From Methylomonas sp. (GTDB lineage: Bacteria; Pseudomonadota; Gammaproteobacteria; Methylococcales; Methylomonadaceae): a DNA stretch of 64,000 bases. Shown here piece after piece: positions 46,741 to 57,611 of this stretch. The position numbers were made by a program, and so were the translations under genes. Each line of letters opens with the position of its first letter. The stretch's first letter is position 1. The stretch is taken from the NCBI GenBank assembly GCA_002928965.1, contig PERU01000008.1, forward strand, positions 1 to 64,000, read 5' to 3'. Below the pieces are notes generated by a model. It was not told the DNA's origin. It saw only the letters and a program-made list of their open reading frames with translations, and ran no database searches.

Positions 46741-48009
46741 ATGATGGTTGCCCGTCGGTGTTATACCCTGTTGTTCTATATCGGTTTGCCGGTTGTTTTG
46801 TTAAGGCTGTATTGGCGAGGTTTAAAAGCGCCTGCTTACAAACTGCGCTGGCAGGAGCGTTTGGGTATTTACAAATCGCCTTCCAAACAGCATTCAATCT
46901 GGTTTCATTGTGTTTCGGTGGGGGAGGCGGAAGCCGCGTTTTCACTGATCCGTTTGATGCAGGCCGAACAGCCTGCGCAACGGTTTTTAGTGACCACCAC
47001 TACGCCAACCGGTTCTGCCAGAGTCAAGGCGGTGTTGGCTGATCAAGTTGAGCATGTTTATCTGCCATATGACTTGCCCGTTATCCTCAAGCGGTTTTTT
47101 GCGCATTTTCAGCCCAGAATGGCCATTTTCATGGAAAAGGAAATTTGGCCAAATACTTTTGCAGCCTGTGCAGTTCAGAATATTCCATTGTTTGTCATCA
47201 GTGCCCGCTTATCCGCGCGTTCAGCTCAAGCGTATAAAAAAATTCCTTATCTGGTAAAGCCGGCTCTGCAATCTGTGACGTTGATTGCAGCCCAAACTGA
47301 AGCAGATGCCAAACGCTTAATCGAGATTGGTGCACAGCCTGAGCACGTCAAGGTATTGGGCAATATCAAATTTGATCTATCTATTGAGGATAACGTGCTG
47401 GAAGCAGGGCAAGCCTTAAAGCAACAGGTCTTTGACGGTCGATTTGTTTGGATATGGGCGAGTACTCATCACGACGAAGAGTCGCAGATGTTGTCGGTTT
47501 ACCCACAACTAAAAAATCAGATTCCAAATTTGTTAGTGATTATTGCGCCACGGCATCCAGAACGTTTTGAAAGTGTGAAAAAATTATGTCAGCAGCAGGG
47601 CTTGAATACGGTCATGCGTAGTGAAGCGGCGGGTGTTTCGCAAGCTACCGATATTTATGTGGCAGACAGTATGGGTGAGTTGAAGATGCTCTATGCCTCA
47701 GCGGATGTGGCGTTTGTGGGCGGTAGTTTGGTGGCTGTGGGTGGGCATAATGTGCTTGAGCCGGCTTTGATCGGCACGCCGATTCTGTTTGGGTCGCAGA
47801 TGTTTAACTTCAAGGAAATTGCCGAACGCATTTTGGCTGAACAGGCGGCGGTGCAATGTGAGAATGTTGATGAAATTGCCGCAGCCGTGACAAAAATTCA
47901 CGCAGATCAGAATTACAAAAATATGTTGGTAGCTAGGGCAAAAGCGTTTGTGTTGCGTAATCAAGGTGCTACGCGGCGAACAGCCGATATGTTGTCGCAA
48001 CGTCTGTAA
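46741..48009 (+). CDS. waaA: 3-deoxy-D-manno-octulosonic acid (Kdo) transferase
   Basis: 422 aa. An N-terminal membrane-proximal region (YTLLFYIGLPVVLLRLYWRG) is followed by a GT-B fold with WFHCVSVGEAEAAFSLI, TTTTPTGSARV, PRMAIFMEKEIWPN and GGSLVAVGGHNVLEPA, all signatures of KdtA/WaaA. It adds Kdo from CMP-Kdo to lipid A precursor on the inner face of the inner membrane. ATG 46741 follows GGAGAGG; an upstream TTG at 46729 is not needed. Confidence 0.94.
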   Translation: MMVARRCYTLLFYIGLPVVLLRLYWRGLKAPAYKLRWQERLGIYKSPSKQHSIWFHCVSVGEAEAAFSLIRLMQAEQPAQRFLVTTTTPTGSARVKAVLADQVEHVYLPYDLPVILKRFFAHFQPRMAIFMEKEIWPNTFAACAVQNIPLFVISARLSARSAQAYKKIPYLVKPALQSVTLIAAQTEADAKRLIEIGAQPEHVKVLGNIKFDLSIEDNVLEAGQALKQQVFDGRFVWIWASTHHDEESQMLSVYPQLKNQIPNLLVIIAPRHPERFESVKKLCQQQGLNTVMRSEAAGVSQATDIYVADSMGELKMLYASADVAFVGGSLVAVGGHNVLEPALIGTPILFGSQMFNFKEIAERILAEQAAVQCENVDEIAAAVTKIHADQNYKNMLVARAKAFVLRNQGATRRTADMLSQRL

Positions 48010-48060
48010 ATCGGTCGGTTAAGTTGCTGGCAGATTGCGGAAACGCGGGATGAATTCCGT

Positions 48061-48066
48061 TATAAT
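48061..48066 (+). promoter_or_regulatory. Probable -10 element of argG
   Basis: A consensus TATAAT lies 40 bp before the argG start. The best -35 candidate (TTGCGG, 48035-48040) has a 20-bp spacer, longer than ideal, so only the -10 is offered. Confidence 0.4.
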
Positions 48067-48105
48067 CGCCTCAATTTTTAATCGTCTAAAGGTGTGAAGC
48101 ACATT

Positions 48106-49314
48106 ATGTCGGAAGTCAAAAAAGTCGTATTAGCCTATTCAGGCGGTCTGGATACCTCGGTTATTCTCAAGTGGTTGCAAGATGTTTATCAATGTGAAGT
48201 GGTGACCTTTACGGCGGACGTTGGGCAGGGTGAAGAGTTGGAGCCTGCACGTTCGAAAGCGACTGCTGCAGGTATCAAGGAAATTTACATCGACGATTTG
48301 CGTGAAGAATTTGCCCGCGATTTTATCTTCCCGATGTTTCGCGCCAACACCATCTATGAAGGCGAATACTTGTTGGGCACATCAATTGCCCGGCCTTTGA
48401 TTGCCAAACGACTGATCGAAATTGCCAATGAAACCGGCGCTGATGCGATTTCGCATGGCGCCACCGGAAAAGGCAACGACCAGGTGCGTTTTGAACTGGG
48501 TGCTTATGCATTGCGTCCGGATATTAAAGTCATTGCGCCATGGCGTGAATGGGATTTGACTTCTCGTCAAAAATTGCTGGATTACGCGGATACACACGGC
48601 ATTCCAGTCGAAATGAAAAAAGGGAAAGCCTCGCCTTATTCGATGGACGCCAATTCGCTGCATATTTCCTATGAAGGCCGCGTTCTGGAAGATCCGTGGA
48701 ACGAGCCGGAAGAAGACATGTGGCGCTGGACAGTTTCTCCGGAAAATGCGCCAGACGAAGCAGCCTATATCGAGCTGAGTTTTCAAAACGGCGACATCGT
48801 TGCCATTGATGGCGTGCCACATACCCCTCATCAGGTGATGGATAGGCTGAATAAAGTCGCAGGTGCCAACGGCATCGGTCGACTGGATATTGTTGAAAAC
48901 CGCTACGTGGGCATGAAGTCCAGAGGTTGCTATGAAACGCCTGCCGGCACGGTGATGTTAAAAGCCCACCGCGCTATCGAATCACTGACTTTGGATCGGG
49001 AAGTGGCGCATTTGAAAGATGAATTAATGCCGCGTTATGCATCCTTGATTTACAACGGTTATTGGTGGAGCCCAGAGCGAAGCATGCTGCAAACCATGAT
49101 TGACGCTTCTCAAGTTCATGTGAACGGTAAAGTGCGGGTGAAATTGTATAAAGGCAATGTGGTCGTTGTTGGGCGTTCATCGGATAATAGCTTGTTTGAT
49201 GAAAATATCGCTACGTTTGAAGAAGATGGCGGCGCTTACAACCAAAAAGACGCTGAAGGCTTTATCAAATTAAATGCCTTGAGAATGCGGATTGCGGCTA
49301 AAAAAGGCCGTTGA
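48106..49314 (+). CDS. argG: Argininosuccinate synthase
   Basis: 402 aa. The ATP pyrophosphatase signature [15 protein letters not shown] is at the N-terminus, followed by [44 protein letters not shown] and [11 protein letters not shown]-like [10 protein letters not shown]. It joins citrulline and aspartate in arginine synthesis. The start ATG 48106 follows AAGGTG; a GTG at 48094 in the same frame is less likely. The partner argH lies 8 kb away and argA beside it, so the pathway is dispersed within this window. Confidence 0.96.
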   Translation: MSEVKKVVLAYSGGLDTSVILKWLQDVYQCEVVTFTADVGQGEELEPARSKATAAGIKEIYIDDLREEFARDFIFPMFRANTIYEGEYLLGTSIARPLIAKRLIEIANETGADAISHGATGKGNDQVRFELGAYALRPDIKVIAPWREWDLTSRQKLLDYADTHGIPVEMKKGKASPYSMDANSLHISYEGRVLEDPWNEPEEDMWRWTVSPENAPDEAAYIELSFQNGDIVAIDGVPHTPHQVMDRLNKVAGANGIGRLDIVENRYVGMKSRGCYETPAGTVMLKAHRAIESLTLDREVAHLKDELMPRYASLIYNGYWWSPERSMLQTMIDASQVHVNGKVRVKLYKGNVVVVGRSSDNSLFDENIATFEEDGGAYNQKDAEGFIKLNALRMRIAAKKGR

Positions 49315-49466
49315 GTTTTTCTTGTTGCCATAAAGCAGGACATTTTCAGTGAAGCTTGTATAATGGATTATTATGGTCGTGGCTGGCTTTGCAAAAGCAA
49401 AATTGTCTTTTTCAGTGATGCCAATGCCTTGATCGATAGCTTCCTGATTAGCAAACTACAACAATA

Positions 49467-50087
49467 ATGAGCACTATGCCTGAGATTAATCTGGATGATG
49501 CCAACAGTGATTCGCGCGCGCTAGCCCTGATACAGGCTGTGCAAAAACATCATGCCTTGGTGAAAGCTAATAGGTATTTGTTGGCGCTGGTATTTATGTT
49601 GATGATTGCTGTTTTTGTAATGGGTGTCTTAATAATGCCCAAACAAAAATCCTTGAATGAATTGAAGTCCAATCAGGCGGAAGTGGCTGCCTATGCACTG
49701 CATAATCCAGTCATTTCCGCAGAAATTAATGTGCTGAAAGGGCAGTTATTTGGATTGGTGAGTGGCTCAATTGAAAGCAAGTTACGTTCGCTGGAAGAAA
49801 ATATCAAACGTGGCAGCGTGGTAGATTCTTTGAACACACTGCAAGATTTAAAAAGTGACGTAAAAGTATTAAGCACATATTCTAATGTGCCCCAAGCCGA
49901 GAATAAGGGGTTGGTTGCTAATCAACAATTGATTAAGGAACTGACCGATTTAAAAGATCTGGTTTACATGACCTTTATATCTTGCGGGCTCATGATTGCC
50001 GGTTTGGCAGGTGTGTGGCTACGACACCGTTATCGCTTGACCCATCATAGAAAAAACACACTGTATTTGCGCAATCGGCTGGATTAA
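49467..50087 (+). CDS. Two-helix membrane protein with coiled-coil middle
   Basis: 206 aa with a transmembrane helix near residues 38-58 (YLLALVFMLMIAVFVMGVLI) and another near 168-188 (MTFISCGLMIAGLAGVWL). The roughly 100 residues between are charged and helical (KLRSLEENIKRG, LNTLQDLKSDVKVL), probably coiled coil in the periplasm. No family recognised. It lies 150 bp after argG and is followed by a bidirectional terminator. Confidence 0.65.
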   Translation: MSTMPEINLDDANSDSRALALIQAVQKHHALVKANRYLLALVFMLMIAVFVMGVLIMPKQKSLNELKSNQAEVAAYALHNPVISAEINVLKGQLFGLVSGSIESKLRSLEENIKRGSVVDSLNTLQDLKSDVKVLSTYSNVPQAENKGLVANQQLIKELTDLKDLVYMTFISCGLMIAGLAGVWLRHRYRLTHHRKNTLYLRNRLD

Positions 50088-50133
50088 ATATCTGCTGCTT
50101 GAAAAAATAACAGTTTCAAATTCAGACGTGCAT

Positions 50134-50169
50134 AAAAAAGCCGCCACACAATCTGTGTGGCGGCTTTTT
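50134..50169. terminator. Bidirectional intrinsic terminator
   Basis: AAAAAAGCCGCCACACA and TGTGTGGCGGCTTTTT form an 11-bp GC-rich stem (loop ATC) with A and T tracts on both sides. It serves both the membrane-protein gene from the left and the cytochrome gene from the right. Confidence 0.93.
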
Positions 50170-50187
50170 GTGTTCTAGCGGATGACT

Positions 50188-50523
50188 TTATTTGCTCAAG
50201 TAGCTATAAATTGCGTCGATCGCTTGGTCTTCGGTCATGTTAGCTTTTTTCACAGGACCAACTTCCATGATAGCTGCGGTTGCTTTAGGCATACCGTTTT
50301 TGCCTTCTTTCAAAACTTTGGCGAATTGATCTTTAGGCAGTTTGCCGGCTTTGATCAGTTCTTTCAATTGTGGGTTAGAAGCGATGTCATGGCAAGCGCC
50401 GCAACCACGGCCAAAAGCACGCTCATAAATTTTCGCGCCTACTTCTTCTGCTTCGTTAGCTGCTACTTGACCGCTGATGGCAATCAGAGCTGCGCCTACC
50501 AATAAACCAAATGATTTTTTCAT
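50188..50523 (-). CDS. Small periplasmic c-type cytochrome
   Basis: 111 aa with a signal peptide (MKKSFGLLVGAALIAISGQV, cleavage near AANA-type site VAAN-E) and one heme motif CGACH near residue 41. The distal methionine ligand is probably in KNGMPKATAAIM. The size and layout fit the cytochrome c5/class I group of single-heme electron carriers. GAGAGAAC precedes the ATG. Redox partners are not evident from the neighbours. Confidence 0.85.
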   Translation of the reverse strand: MKKSFGLLVGAALIAISGQVAANEAEEVGAKIYERAFGRGCGACHDIASNPQLKELIKAGKLPKDQFAKVLKEGKNGMPKATAAIMEVGPVKKANMTEDQAIDAIYSYLSK

Positions 50524-50725
50524 TATTATGTTCTCTCGTTGTGATTAAAAAAAGACTATGAACCACTGTAGTAACTCATAGACCAATGGAAAAAGTCAGG
50601 AAAGCATAGGGAATTTTAGAGAAAAATTCAATCGATTTTCACTAAAACAGGACGATTTCACTGGCTTGCGACTACATTGTTTCCAATAAAGCTTAAAGTT
50701 TTCTGAATCGATACAATCATTAAAA

Positions 50726-52120
50726 TTAAGCGTGTTGCGAAGATTGAAACCAACTCAGTTTTTCATGTAACAGCACCACCGTGCCCACGATAATTAAAGT
50801 GGGTGGTTTGATGTGTTCATGTTCGACACGTTGGGGCATATCGGACAGTGTGCCTGTTAGCACCCGCTGCTGTGGGGTAGTACCTTGTTGCACGATGGCG
50901 ATAGGATGATCTGCCGGGCAGCCGTTATCGATGAGTGCCTGACAAATGCTCTGCAAGCCTACCAGCCCCATATAGATGACGATGGTTTGATTGGGTACCG
51001 CCAGTTGCTTCCAGTTTAGATTGACGTTGCCGTCCTTCAAATGACCGGTTACAAACGTACAGGACTGGGCATGATCGCGATGGGTTAGCGGAATGCCGGC
51101 ATAGCTGGCGCAACCAGCAGCTGCAGTGATGCCGGGTACGACTTGAAAATCGATACCTTGCTGCATCAAGGTTTCAATTTCTTCGCCGCCTCGGCCAAAA
51201 ATAAACGGATCACCGCCTTTTAAACGCGCCACGCGTTTACCGGACAAAGCCAATTCTGCCAGCAGTTCGTTAATCGATTCTTGCGGTAGGCTGTGATTGC
51301 TGCGTTGCTTGCCGACATAGATTTTTTCCGCGTCGCGTCTGGCCATTTCCAAAACGCCATCCGATACCAAACGATCGTAAACAATCACATCCGCCTGCTG
51401 CATCAGCCGCAAGGCACGAAAGGTCAGCAAATCCGGATCACCGGGACCGGCACCGATTAAGTACACTTCGCCTTTATTAGCTGTTTTTGAAGCCAGCGCC
51501 AGACTGGATTTAAGTTCAGATTCTGCTTCCTGGATTTTACCGGCGAAAACCAGTTCCGCTACCCGGCCTTGCAGCATGTTTTCCCAAAAGATACGCCGTA
51601 ATGGCGGCTCTTTGATGGTTTGCTTGACCAGCAGTCTGAAATCTTCGGCAAACTGCCCCAGTCGGCCATAGGCTGCCGGTATGGTGCTTTCAATTTTTGA
51701 CCGCAAAATCCGTGCTAAAACCGGTGAAACACCGCCGGATGAAATCGCTGCTATCAAGGGCGAACGATCGACGATGGCTGGAAAAATAAAACTGCACAGA
51801 TCCGGGTTGTCGACCACATTGACGGGAATGTTGTGTTTATCCGCTGTTGCAGCAATCAGTTCGTTGGTTGCTCTTTGGTTGGTGGCTGAAACCACCAAGC
51901 GCATACCAATGACATCATCCTCAGTAAATCGCTGTTGACGGATAGTCAGGTTGAAGCGGGATTGCATATTCTGTACCTGTTCACTGACATGTTCGGCAAC
52001 AACACTGATTTGGGCGCCAGTTCTGCCCAATAAATCAATTTTACGCGCGGCTATTTCGCCTGCGCCAACAACCAGACAAGGTTGATCTTTGAGTTTGATA
52101 AAAAGCGGGAAGTAATCCAT
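50726..52120 (-). CDS. cysG: Siroheme synthase (three-activity)
   Basis: 464 aa. The N-terminal precorrin-2 dehydrogenase/ferrochelatase half has MDYFPLFIKLKDQPCLVVGA, GEIAARKIDLL and SSGGVSPVLARILRSKIE. The C-terminal uroporphyrinogen-III methyltransferase half has VYLIGAGPGDPDLLTFRALR, YDRLVSDGVL, RLKGGDPFIFGRGGEE and PGITAAAGCASYAGIPLTHR. It makes siroheme, the cofactor of the NirB encoded in this window. Start ATG 52120 is chosen because a longer frame to 52237 would overlap the divergent tusA-like gene and adds no conserved residues. Confidence 0.95.
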   Translation of the reverse strand: MDYFPLFIKLKDQPCLVVGAGEIAARKIDLLGRTGAQISVVAEHVSEQVQNMQSRFNLTIRQQRFTEDDVIGMRLVVSATNQRATNELIAATADKHNIPVNVVDNPDLCSFIFPAIVDRSPLIAAISSGGVSPVLARILRSKIESTIPAAYGRLGQFAEDFRLLVKQTIKEPPLRRIFWENMLQGRVAELVFAGKIQEAESELKSSLALASKTANKGEVYLIGAGPGDPDLLTFRALRLMQQADVIVYDRLVSDGVLEMARRDAEKIYVGKQRSNHSLPQESINELLAELALSGKRVARLKGGDPFIFGRGGEEIETLMQQGIDFQVVPGITAAAGCASYAGIPLTHRDHAQSCTFVTGHLKDGNVNLNWKQLAVPNQTIVIYMGLVGLQSICQALIDNGCPADHPIAIVQQGTTPQQRVLTGTLSDMPQRVEHEHIKPPTLIIVGTVVLLHEKLSWFQSSQHA

Positions 52121-52195
52121 CGGTGCTTGATTTTCGAAGGCTGGGGTTGGTGTTATGATGAAAGCGTCTATCGTAAACGGTGAGTAAGCAAAAAA

Positions 52196-52426
52196 ATGAT
52201 CGAATTTGATTTGGAAGTTGATGCCAGCGGTCTGCAATGTCCGTTACCGCTGTTGCGACTCAAAAAAGCCATCATGGAAATTGACAGTGGCAAAGTGGTA
52301 AAAGTGATTGCCACTGATCCAGCCGCGCATCTGGATTTCGGCGTCTATATCGATCAAGCGGGACATATTCCGCTGAAAATTCTCAAGGAAGCCGACAAAC
52401 AGATTTTCTTTATACAGAAAAAGTAG
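52196..52426 (+). CDS. TusA/SirA-family sulfur carrier protein
   Basis: 76 aa with the family signature DASGLQCPLPLLRLKKAI; the single Cys in CPLP carries sulfur as a persulfide. TusA proteins relay sulfur for tRNA thiolation, molybdenum cofactor or other pathways. The gene is divergent from cysG with a 75-bp gap. Which pathway it serves cannot be told from the sequence. Confidence 0.9.
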   Translation: MIEFDLEVDASGLQCPLPLLRLKKAIMEIDSGKVVKVIATDPAAHLDFGVYIDQAGHIPLKILKEADKQIFFIQKK

Positions 52427-52480
52427 AATCGATTCAATACTATATTTTTAATTGTTCAGTCAATACAATCTGTTTTTCAT

Positions 52481-53137
52481 TCAGTCTCGGAAACTTATGA
52501 TCGGCCAACCCGATTCCTGGGCGGCCAGTCGTAATTTATCGTCCGGATCGACGGCGACAGGATGGTCGACCAGTTTAAGCAGTGGCAAGTCATTGTGTGA
52601 GTCACTGTAAAAATAGCTGCCAGCCATGGTTTCACCTGAACTGGCTAACCATTCTTCCAGCAAGGTGACTTTGCCTTGCTGGAAGCAGGGCGTGCCGATA
52701 AATTTACCTGTGTATTGATCGTCTTCCATTTCCGGTGTTGTGGCCAGCAAAATACCAATGCCGTAAAGTTTGACGATGGGTTCGGTGACAAAACGATTGG
52801 TGGCGGTAATAACCATCAGGGTATCGCCGGCGGCACGATGTTTTTCTACCTGCGCATGCGCAGCAGGCAGTGTGATGGGCTTAATTACGGTTTCCACGAA
52901 TTGTTCGCGCCAGCGATACAATTGCTCGGCATCGTGCATAGCCAGCGGTTTTAGGGAGAAATCCAGAAACGCCACTATATCCAGCGTGCCATGTTTGTAG
53001 TCTTCGTAAAACTTGGCGTTGGCTGCTTCATAATAATCTTTGTCGACAATGCCGTGATCGACTAAAAATTGGCCCCATAAAAAATCGCTGTCATTGGCAA
53101 TCAGTGTGTTATCCAAATCAAAAATCGCTAAGCTCAC
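52481..53137 (-). CDS. HAD-IB family phosphatase (SerB-like)
   Basis: 218 aa. HAD motif I is FDLDNTLI, motif II lies in VITATN, and motif III/IV is in [15 protein letters not shown] helical cap (about 25-85) places it in subfamily IB with SerB-like phosphatases. The substrate is unknown. A homologous HAD-IB gene next to rppH is common in gammaproteobacteria. It is divergent from rppH. Confidence 0.87.
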   Translation of the reverse strand: MSLAIFDLDNTLIANDSDFLWGQFLVDHGIVDKDYYEAANAKFYEDYKHGTLDIVAFLDFSLKPLAMHDAEQLYRWREQFVETVIKPITLPAAHAQVEKHRAAGDTLMVITATNRFVTEPIVKLYGIGILLATTPEMEDDQYTGKFIGTPCFQQGKVTLLEEWLASSGETMAGSYFYSDSHNDLPLLKLVDHPVAVDPDDKLRLAAQESGWPIISFRD

Positions 53138-53287
53138 AATAAACCTGTCAGATTAAATAAAACTAAAGCGGCTTATGGCTTCCGCCGCATATTTGTGGAA
53201 CAATTGCGCCATTCAATTAATGGTCTGCCCGAGTACGATTTTAGCATTCAGTCGTTACTGCAGGCGGCAAATAATACAGGTTTTTAC

Positions 53288-53812
53288 ATGATAGACTCGA
53301 AAGGATACCGGCCTAATGTCGGCATTATCCTTTGCAATAACGAGGGTCGTCTGTTTTGGGCAAAGCGCAAAGGCGCTAATTCGTGGCAATTTCCGCAAGG
53401 CGGAATCGATTGCAACGAAGATCCTGAAACCGCGATGTATCGTGAATTGTGGGAGGAGACAGGCTTGCGTGCGGAGCACGTGCAGATGTTGGGGCGCACC
53501 CGCTACTGGCTGCGTTACAAATTGCCTGAGCGGTATATTCGTAAGAATTCGTTACCGTTGTGTATTGGTCAGAAGCAAATCTGGTTTATGTTGCGACTGG
53601 TCAGCGATGAGTCAGTGGTACGTTTCGATTGCGGCCAAAAGCAGGAGTTTGATAACTTCCGCTGGGTCGAATACTGGTATCCGCTGCAGGATGTGGTCTA
53701 TTTCAAACGCCGCGTGTATCGAAAAGCCATGGATGAGTTGGGCTGTTTGTTAACCGCTGACGATGTCGAGGTTGATCCAGCCGGTTACCTCTGTGGACCC
53801 AAGGACGATTAA
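53288..53812 (+). CDS. rppH: RNA pyrophosphohydrolase
   Basis: 174 aa from ATG 53288 ([20 protein letters not shown], the canonical RppH start); the frame runs open to 53195 but without family support. The Nudix box [23 protein letters not shown] is complete. It removes pyrophosphate from mRNA 5' ends to trigger decay. Its 3' end overlaps the convergent cpdA gene by 4 bp. Confidence 0.95.
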   Translation: MIDSKGYRPNVGIILCNNEGRLFWAKRKGANSWQFPQGGIDCNEDPETAMYRELWEETGLRAEHVQMLGRTRYWLRYKLPERYIRKNSLPLCIGQKQIWFMLRLVSDESVVRFDCGQKQEFDNFRWVEYWYPLQDVVYFKRRVYRKAMDELGCLLTADDVEVDPAGYLCGPKDD

Positions 53813-54597
53813 TATTCGTGGGCCTGCCGGTCCAAAGCATGCATCGTGATCGGCAGTCGATATACTTCTGACTGAAAACTGCCATCCTGATGCAGACAAA
53901 AGACCCGATAGCCAGGCGGCGTCTCGGCAATGCTGAATTCAGTTGAATTGGGCGTAAACTGAAAGCAACTGGCTGGTGTGGCGAAAAAAGTGATGTGATT
54001 AATCTGCCTAAAATACGCCTGATGCACATGTCCGCATGTCACTGCTTTAACTTGCGGATATTTGTTAAGCAGTGATAAAAACGCCGCGCTGTTTTCGATT
54101 TGCATGGTATCCAGCCAGTTTGAACCAATAGCAAAGCAAGGATGATGTAATGCTACCAAGGTGGGTAAATCTTGGTGTGACTGCAATGCCTGTTCCAAAA
54201 ACGCCAGTTCATTGTCTGCCAGTTGTCCAACCGGGCTTTGTGGTTTTTGGCTGTTCAACAACACAAGCTGCCAGTTATCCAGGATTAGTTGCTTATTACA
54301 GCTGACCTTGCCGACCTGCAAATTGCGCAGCATCAAATCAAAATCATCATGGTTACCGGGCAGGCAAAGACAAGGAACGGCATAGAGATGTAAATGCTGT
54401 TGGATGCGATGATAACTGTCTTCGCAAGGGTCCTGTGCCAAGTCGCCCGTCAGCAGGATTAAATCAAACGGACCGTGCTGGTCATGCGCATGTCTTAGGG
54501 TTTGCTGGAAAAAATCTTCGGTATCCAGACCCAGCATTAAATCGCCGGCATGCGGGGTGATATGCAGATCGGTGAGTTGCAAAATGTTTAGCATCAA
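53809..54597 (-). CDS. cpdA: CpdA-like 3',5'-cyclic-AMP phosphodiesterase
   Basis: 262 aa class III phosphodiesterase with all metallophosphoesterase blocks: [31 protein letters not shown] and CGHVHQAYF. The family hydrolyses cAMP, lowering CRP activity. The order argA-cpdA, both leftward with a 27-bp gap, suggests one transcript. Specificity for cAMP is inferred from overall similarity. Confidence 0.87.
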   Translation of the reverse strand: MMLNILQLTDLHITPHAGDLMLGLDTEDFFQQTLRHAHDQHGPFDLILLTGDLAQDPCEDSYHRIQQHLHLYAVPCLCLPGNHDDFDLMLRNLQVGKVSCNKQLILDNWQLVLLNSQKPQSPVGQLADNELAFLEQALQSHQDLPTLVALHHPCFAIGSNWLDTMQIENSAAFLSLLNKYPQVKAVTCGHVHQAYFRQINHITFFATPASCFQFTPNSTEFSIAETPPGYRVFCLHQDGSFQSEVYRLPITMHALDRQAHEY

Positions 54598-54624
54598 AGC
54601 CCGTCCATAATGGGTTGTAATAAT

Positions 54625-55941
54625 TTAAAGTACGTCTTTAAACAACACCTTGGATTTACGCTCATGGTTATAGGCATTCTGCATGACTTCGGGTAAATCT
54701 TCGATGCTACAGGGTGTAAAACCACGCTCTATAAACCAATGTACGGTTTGGGTGGATCGCACGTAAAGTCTTTTAATCCGGCAGGATTTGGCGTTATCCG
54801 TTAAATAGTCCAATAGCCGATTGCCACGAGCGCCTTTTTGATAATCGCCATGAACAGCCAGACAGGCTATTTCGGCGTTTTGCTTATCGGTCAGTACATG
54901 AAAAGCAGTGCAACCGATGATCAAGCCATCGCGTTCGATGACTATGTAGTCATTGATCTCCATTTCCAGTTTTTCACGCGAGCGTTTAACCAGAATGCCT
55001 TGTTGTTCCAGTGGTTTGATCAACTCCATGATGCCCCCAATATCCTCCAGCGTGGCAGGGCGGATGGATTCGAATTCGGCAGAACTGATCAAAGTGCCTA
55101 TGCCATCGCGGGTAAATAATTCCAGCAACAAGGCGCCATCCTGGTGACGGTTGATCAAATGTGCACGTCTGACGCCTTGTTGGCAGCTTTGTATGGCGGC
55201 GTTTAAAGACAGTATTACCGCAACGGGCATCTCAGCGTTGCTGTTTAACAGTTCACTGGCTTGCTCTGCAGTGAGTTGCTGAATCGGTTGTTGATCAGAC
55301 GGCGACAGACAGGGTTGGTCCATCAGCAAAATCAGTTTCTCCGCTTGCAAGGCAATTGCAACTTCAGTGGCGACTTCTTCAGCAGATAAATTAAATACCT
55401 CACCGCTGGGCGAATAGCCGATGGGCGAAATCAGCACCACATTGTTTTGATCCAATTGTTGGTGGATGGCTTGAATGTCGATACGACGCACTGTGCCGGT
55501 GTAGCAATAATCAATGCCATCCAATACGCCCAAGGGTTTTGCAGTAACAAAGTTACCGGAAGCGACTCTGATTTTAGCGCCGGCCATGGGCGAGCCTGAT
55601 ACCCCCATCGACAGCAATGCTTCAATTTCAACTCGGACAAGGCCTGCGGCCTGTTTCACGTATTGCAAGGTGGTGGTATCGGTGATGCGTAAATGATGAT
55701 GAAATTTTGGGGTGTCGCCTTGCTGCAGCAGTCTTTCATCAATTTGTGGGCGTATGCCATGCACCAGTACCAGTCTGACCCCCAGGCTTTTCAGCAGGGC
55801 AAAATCATGTATCAGATTGTCAAACTCCGGTTCGGTCACGGCAGCGCCACTGAAAAAAATCACAAAGGTGCGATTGCGATGCGCGTGAATGTAAGGCGAT
55901 GAGTTTCTGAACCAATTGACGAAAGCGCTGGCTTGTTGCAT
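54625..55941 (-). CDS. argA: Amino-acid N-acetyltransferase (N-acetylglutamate synthase)
   Basis: 438 aa, the classical ArgA fusion. The amino-acid-kinase-like domain (about 20-280) has FVIFFSGAAVTEPEFDNLIHD, LVLVHGIRPQID and ISPIGYSPSGEVFNL. The GNAT acetyltransferase domain (about 295-435) has RPATLEDIGGIMELI, IACLAVHGDYQKGARGNRLL and FIERGFTPC. It catalyses the first step of arginine synthesis and is feedback-inhibited by arginine in the family. It is divergent from argH across 182 bp. Confidence 0.95.
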   Translation of the reverse strand: MQQASAFVNWFRNSSPYIHAHRNRTFVIFFSGAAVTEPEFDNLIHDFALLKSLGVRLVLVHGIRPQIDERLLQQGDTPKFHHHLRITDTTTLQYVKQAAGLVRVEIEALLSMGVSGSPMAGAKIRVASGNFVTAKPLGVLDGIDYCYTGTVRRIDIQAIHQQLDQNNVVLISPIGYSPSGEVFNLSAEEVATEVAIALQAEKLILLMDQPCLSPSDQQPIQQLTAEQASELLNSNAEMPVAVILSLNAAIQSCQQGVRRAHLINRHQDGALLLELFTRDGIGTLISSAEFESIRPATLEDIGGIMELIKPLEQQGILVKRSREKLEMEINDYIVIERDGLIIGCTAFHVLTDKQNAEIACLAVHGDYQKGARGNRLLDYLTDNAKSCRIKRLYVRSTQTVHWFIERGFTPCSIEDLPEVMQNAYNHERKSKVLFKDVL

Positions 55942-56123
55942 GTAAATGTGTACTTGAACGGGAGATGTTGCTGAGCATGTTAGTCAGCAGTGCCATGAAA
56001 GTCCAGTTTGGCCGGCAATGGAGTGTCGCCATCGGTGAATGTCCGGCAATGAACCAAGCAATATCGCCCGCAAATCCGGCCTGCACAGGTATAATTCAGG
56101 TTTATTTTTACTGTTGACCGGAT

Positions 56124-57515
56124 ATGAGTACTGTTAATACCGAAAAATTGTCCAGCGCACGATTTGCTGAAGCTACCGATGCCTTTGTCGAAGAATTTAC
56201 CGCGTCAGTGGGGTTTGATCAGCGTATGGCGCAACAGGATATTCAAGGTTCTTTGGCGCACGCCGCCATGCTTTGCAAGATCGGGATTTTGACTGAGCAG
56301 GATCTGGCCGACATTCAGCGAGGACTGGCGCAAATCAGCGGCGAAATCGAGCGCGGCGAGTTTGTCTGGTCCATCAAGCAGGAAGATGTGCATATGAACA
56401 TCGAAGCACGTCTGACCGATCTGATTGGCATTGCCGGTAAAAAACTCCACACCGGCCGCTCACGTAACGATCAGGTAGCCACGGATATTCGCTTGTATCT
56501 ACGCGACGATATTGCCACGATTTTGGGGCAGCTAAAACGCTTGCAACTGGCGTTGCTGGATAAAGCTGAACAGGAAGCCGAAACCATCATGCCCGGCTTT
56601 ACGCATTTACAAGTCGCCCAGCCGGTGACCTTTGGTCATCATTTGATGGCCTGGTTTGAAATGCTCTGCCGTGATCAGGAGCGGCTGCAGGATTGCCTGA
56701 AACGCATCAATATCATGCCATTGGGTGCTGCCGCTTTGGCGGGTACCAGTTATCCGATAGACAGGCATTTGACGGCGGAACTATTGGGTTTCTCAAGACC
56801 GTCTTTTAATTCGCTGGATTCGGTCAGCGATCGGGATTTTGCCATCGAATTTGCTGCTACGGGCAGTCTGATCATGATGCATTTGTCGCGCTTCTCGGAA
56901 GAATTGGTGTTGTGGGCCAGTGCCCAATTTGATTTTATCGATATTCCCGATGCGTTCTGCACCGGTTCATCCATCATGCCCCAAAAGAAAAATCCGGATG
57001 TACCTGAGCTGGTGCGCGGCAAATCCGGTCGCGTTACCGGGCATTTGATGTCGTTGCTAATGCTGATGAAAAGTCAGCCTTTGGCGTATAACAAGGATAA
57101 TCAGGAAGACAAAGAGCCTTTGTTCGACACGGCAGATACCTTGATCAATTGCCTGCGGGCCTTTGCGGATATGATGCCGCACGTGAAAGCCAAACGCCAA
57201 AACATGTATCAATCGGCCAAACGCGGCTTTGCCACGGCGACCGACTTGGCGGATTATCTGGTACGAAAAGGCATGGCTTTCCGCGATGCGCACGAAGTGG
57301 TAGGTTTGGCAGTGCGCTTGGGGCTGGAAAGCGGTCGTGATTTATCCGAACTGAGTCTGGCGGAGTTGCAAGACTTTTCGTCCACCATCAGCGCTGACGT
57401 GTTTGATATTTTGAAACTGGAAGGTTCTGTGGCGGCGCGCAATCATATCGGCGGCACGGCACCGGCACAGGTCAAACAAGCTGTCGCTGCAGGTCGGTTA
57501 TTGTTGGCGTGCTAA
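56124..57515 (+). CDS. argH: Argininosuccinate lyase
   Basis: 463 aa. Fumarase-superfamily signatures: [48 protein letters not shown] and the flexible loop [12 protein letters not shown] with its catalytic serine. It releases arginine and fumarate, completing the pathway with argG at 48.1 kb. TATAAT lies at 56090-56095, 29 bp before the start. Confidence 0.96.
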   Translation: MSTVNTEKLSSARFAEATDAFVEEFTASVGFDQRMAQQDIQGSLAHAAMLCKIGILTEQDLADIQRGLAQISGEIERGEFVWSIKQEDVHMNIEARLTDLIGIAGKKLHTGRSRNDQVATDIRLYLRDDIATILGQLKRLQLALLDKAEQEAETIMPGFTHLQVAQPVTFGHHLMAWFEMLCRDQERLQDCLKRINIMPLGAAALAGTSYPIDRHLTAELLGFSRPSFNSLDSVSDRDFAIEFAATGSLIMMHLSRFSEELVLWASAQFDFIDIPDAFCTGSSIMPQKKNPDVPELVRGKSGRVTGHLMSLLMLMKSQPLAYNKDNQEDKEPLFDTADTLINCLRAFADMMPHVKAKRQNMYQSAKRGFATATDLADYLVRKGMAFRDAHEVVGLAVRLGLESGRDLSELSLAELQDFSSTISADVFDILKLEGSVAARNHIGGTAPAQVKQAVAAGRLLLAC

Positions 57516-57611
57516 GTTGGTTGGGAGCCTGCTGAAGCTTCCCTGTTAAGCCAGTCTTTTAATCAATCGTCACACTCAAACTGTAATGGTCAACAAAAAC
57601 CGGACATCTAT

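Noticed and set aside
52121-52237. N-terminal extension of CysG
   Set aside because: The added 39 codons precede the conserved start MDYFPLF, and the longer frame would overlap the divergent sulfur-carrier gene.
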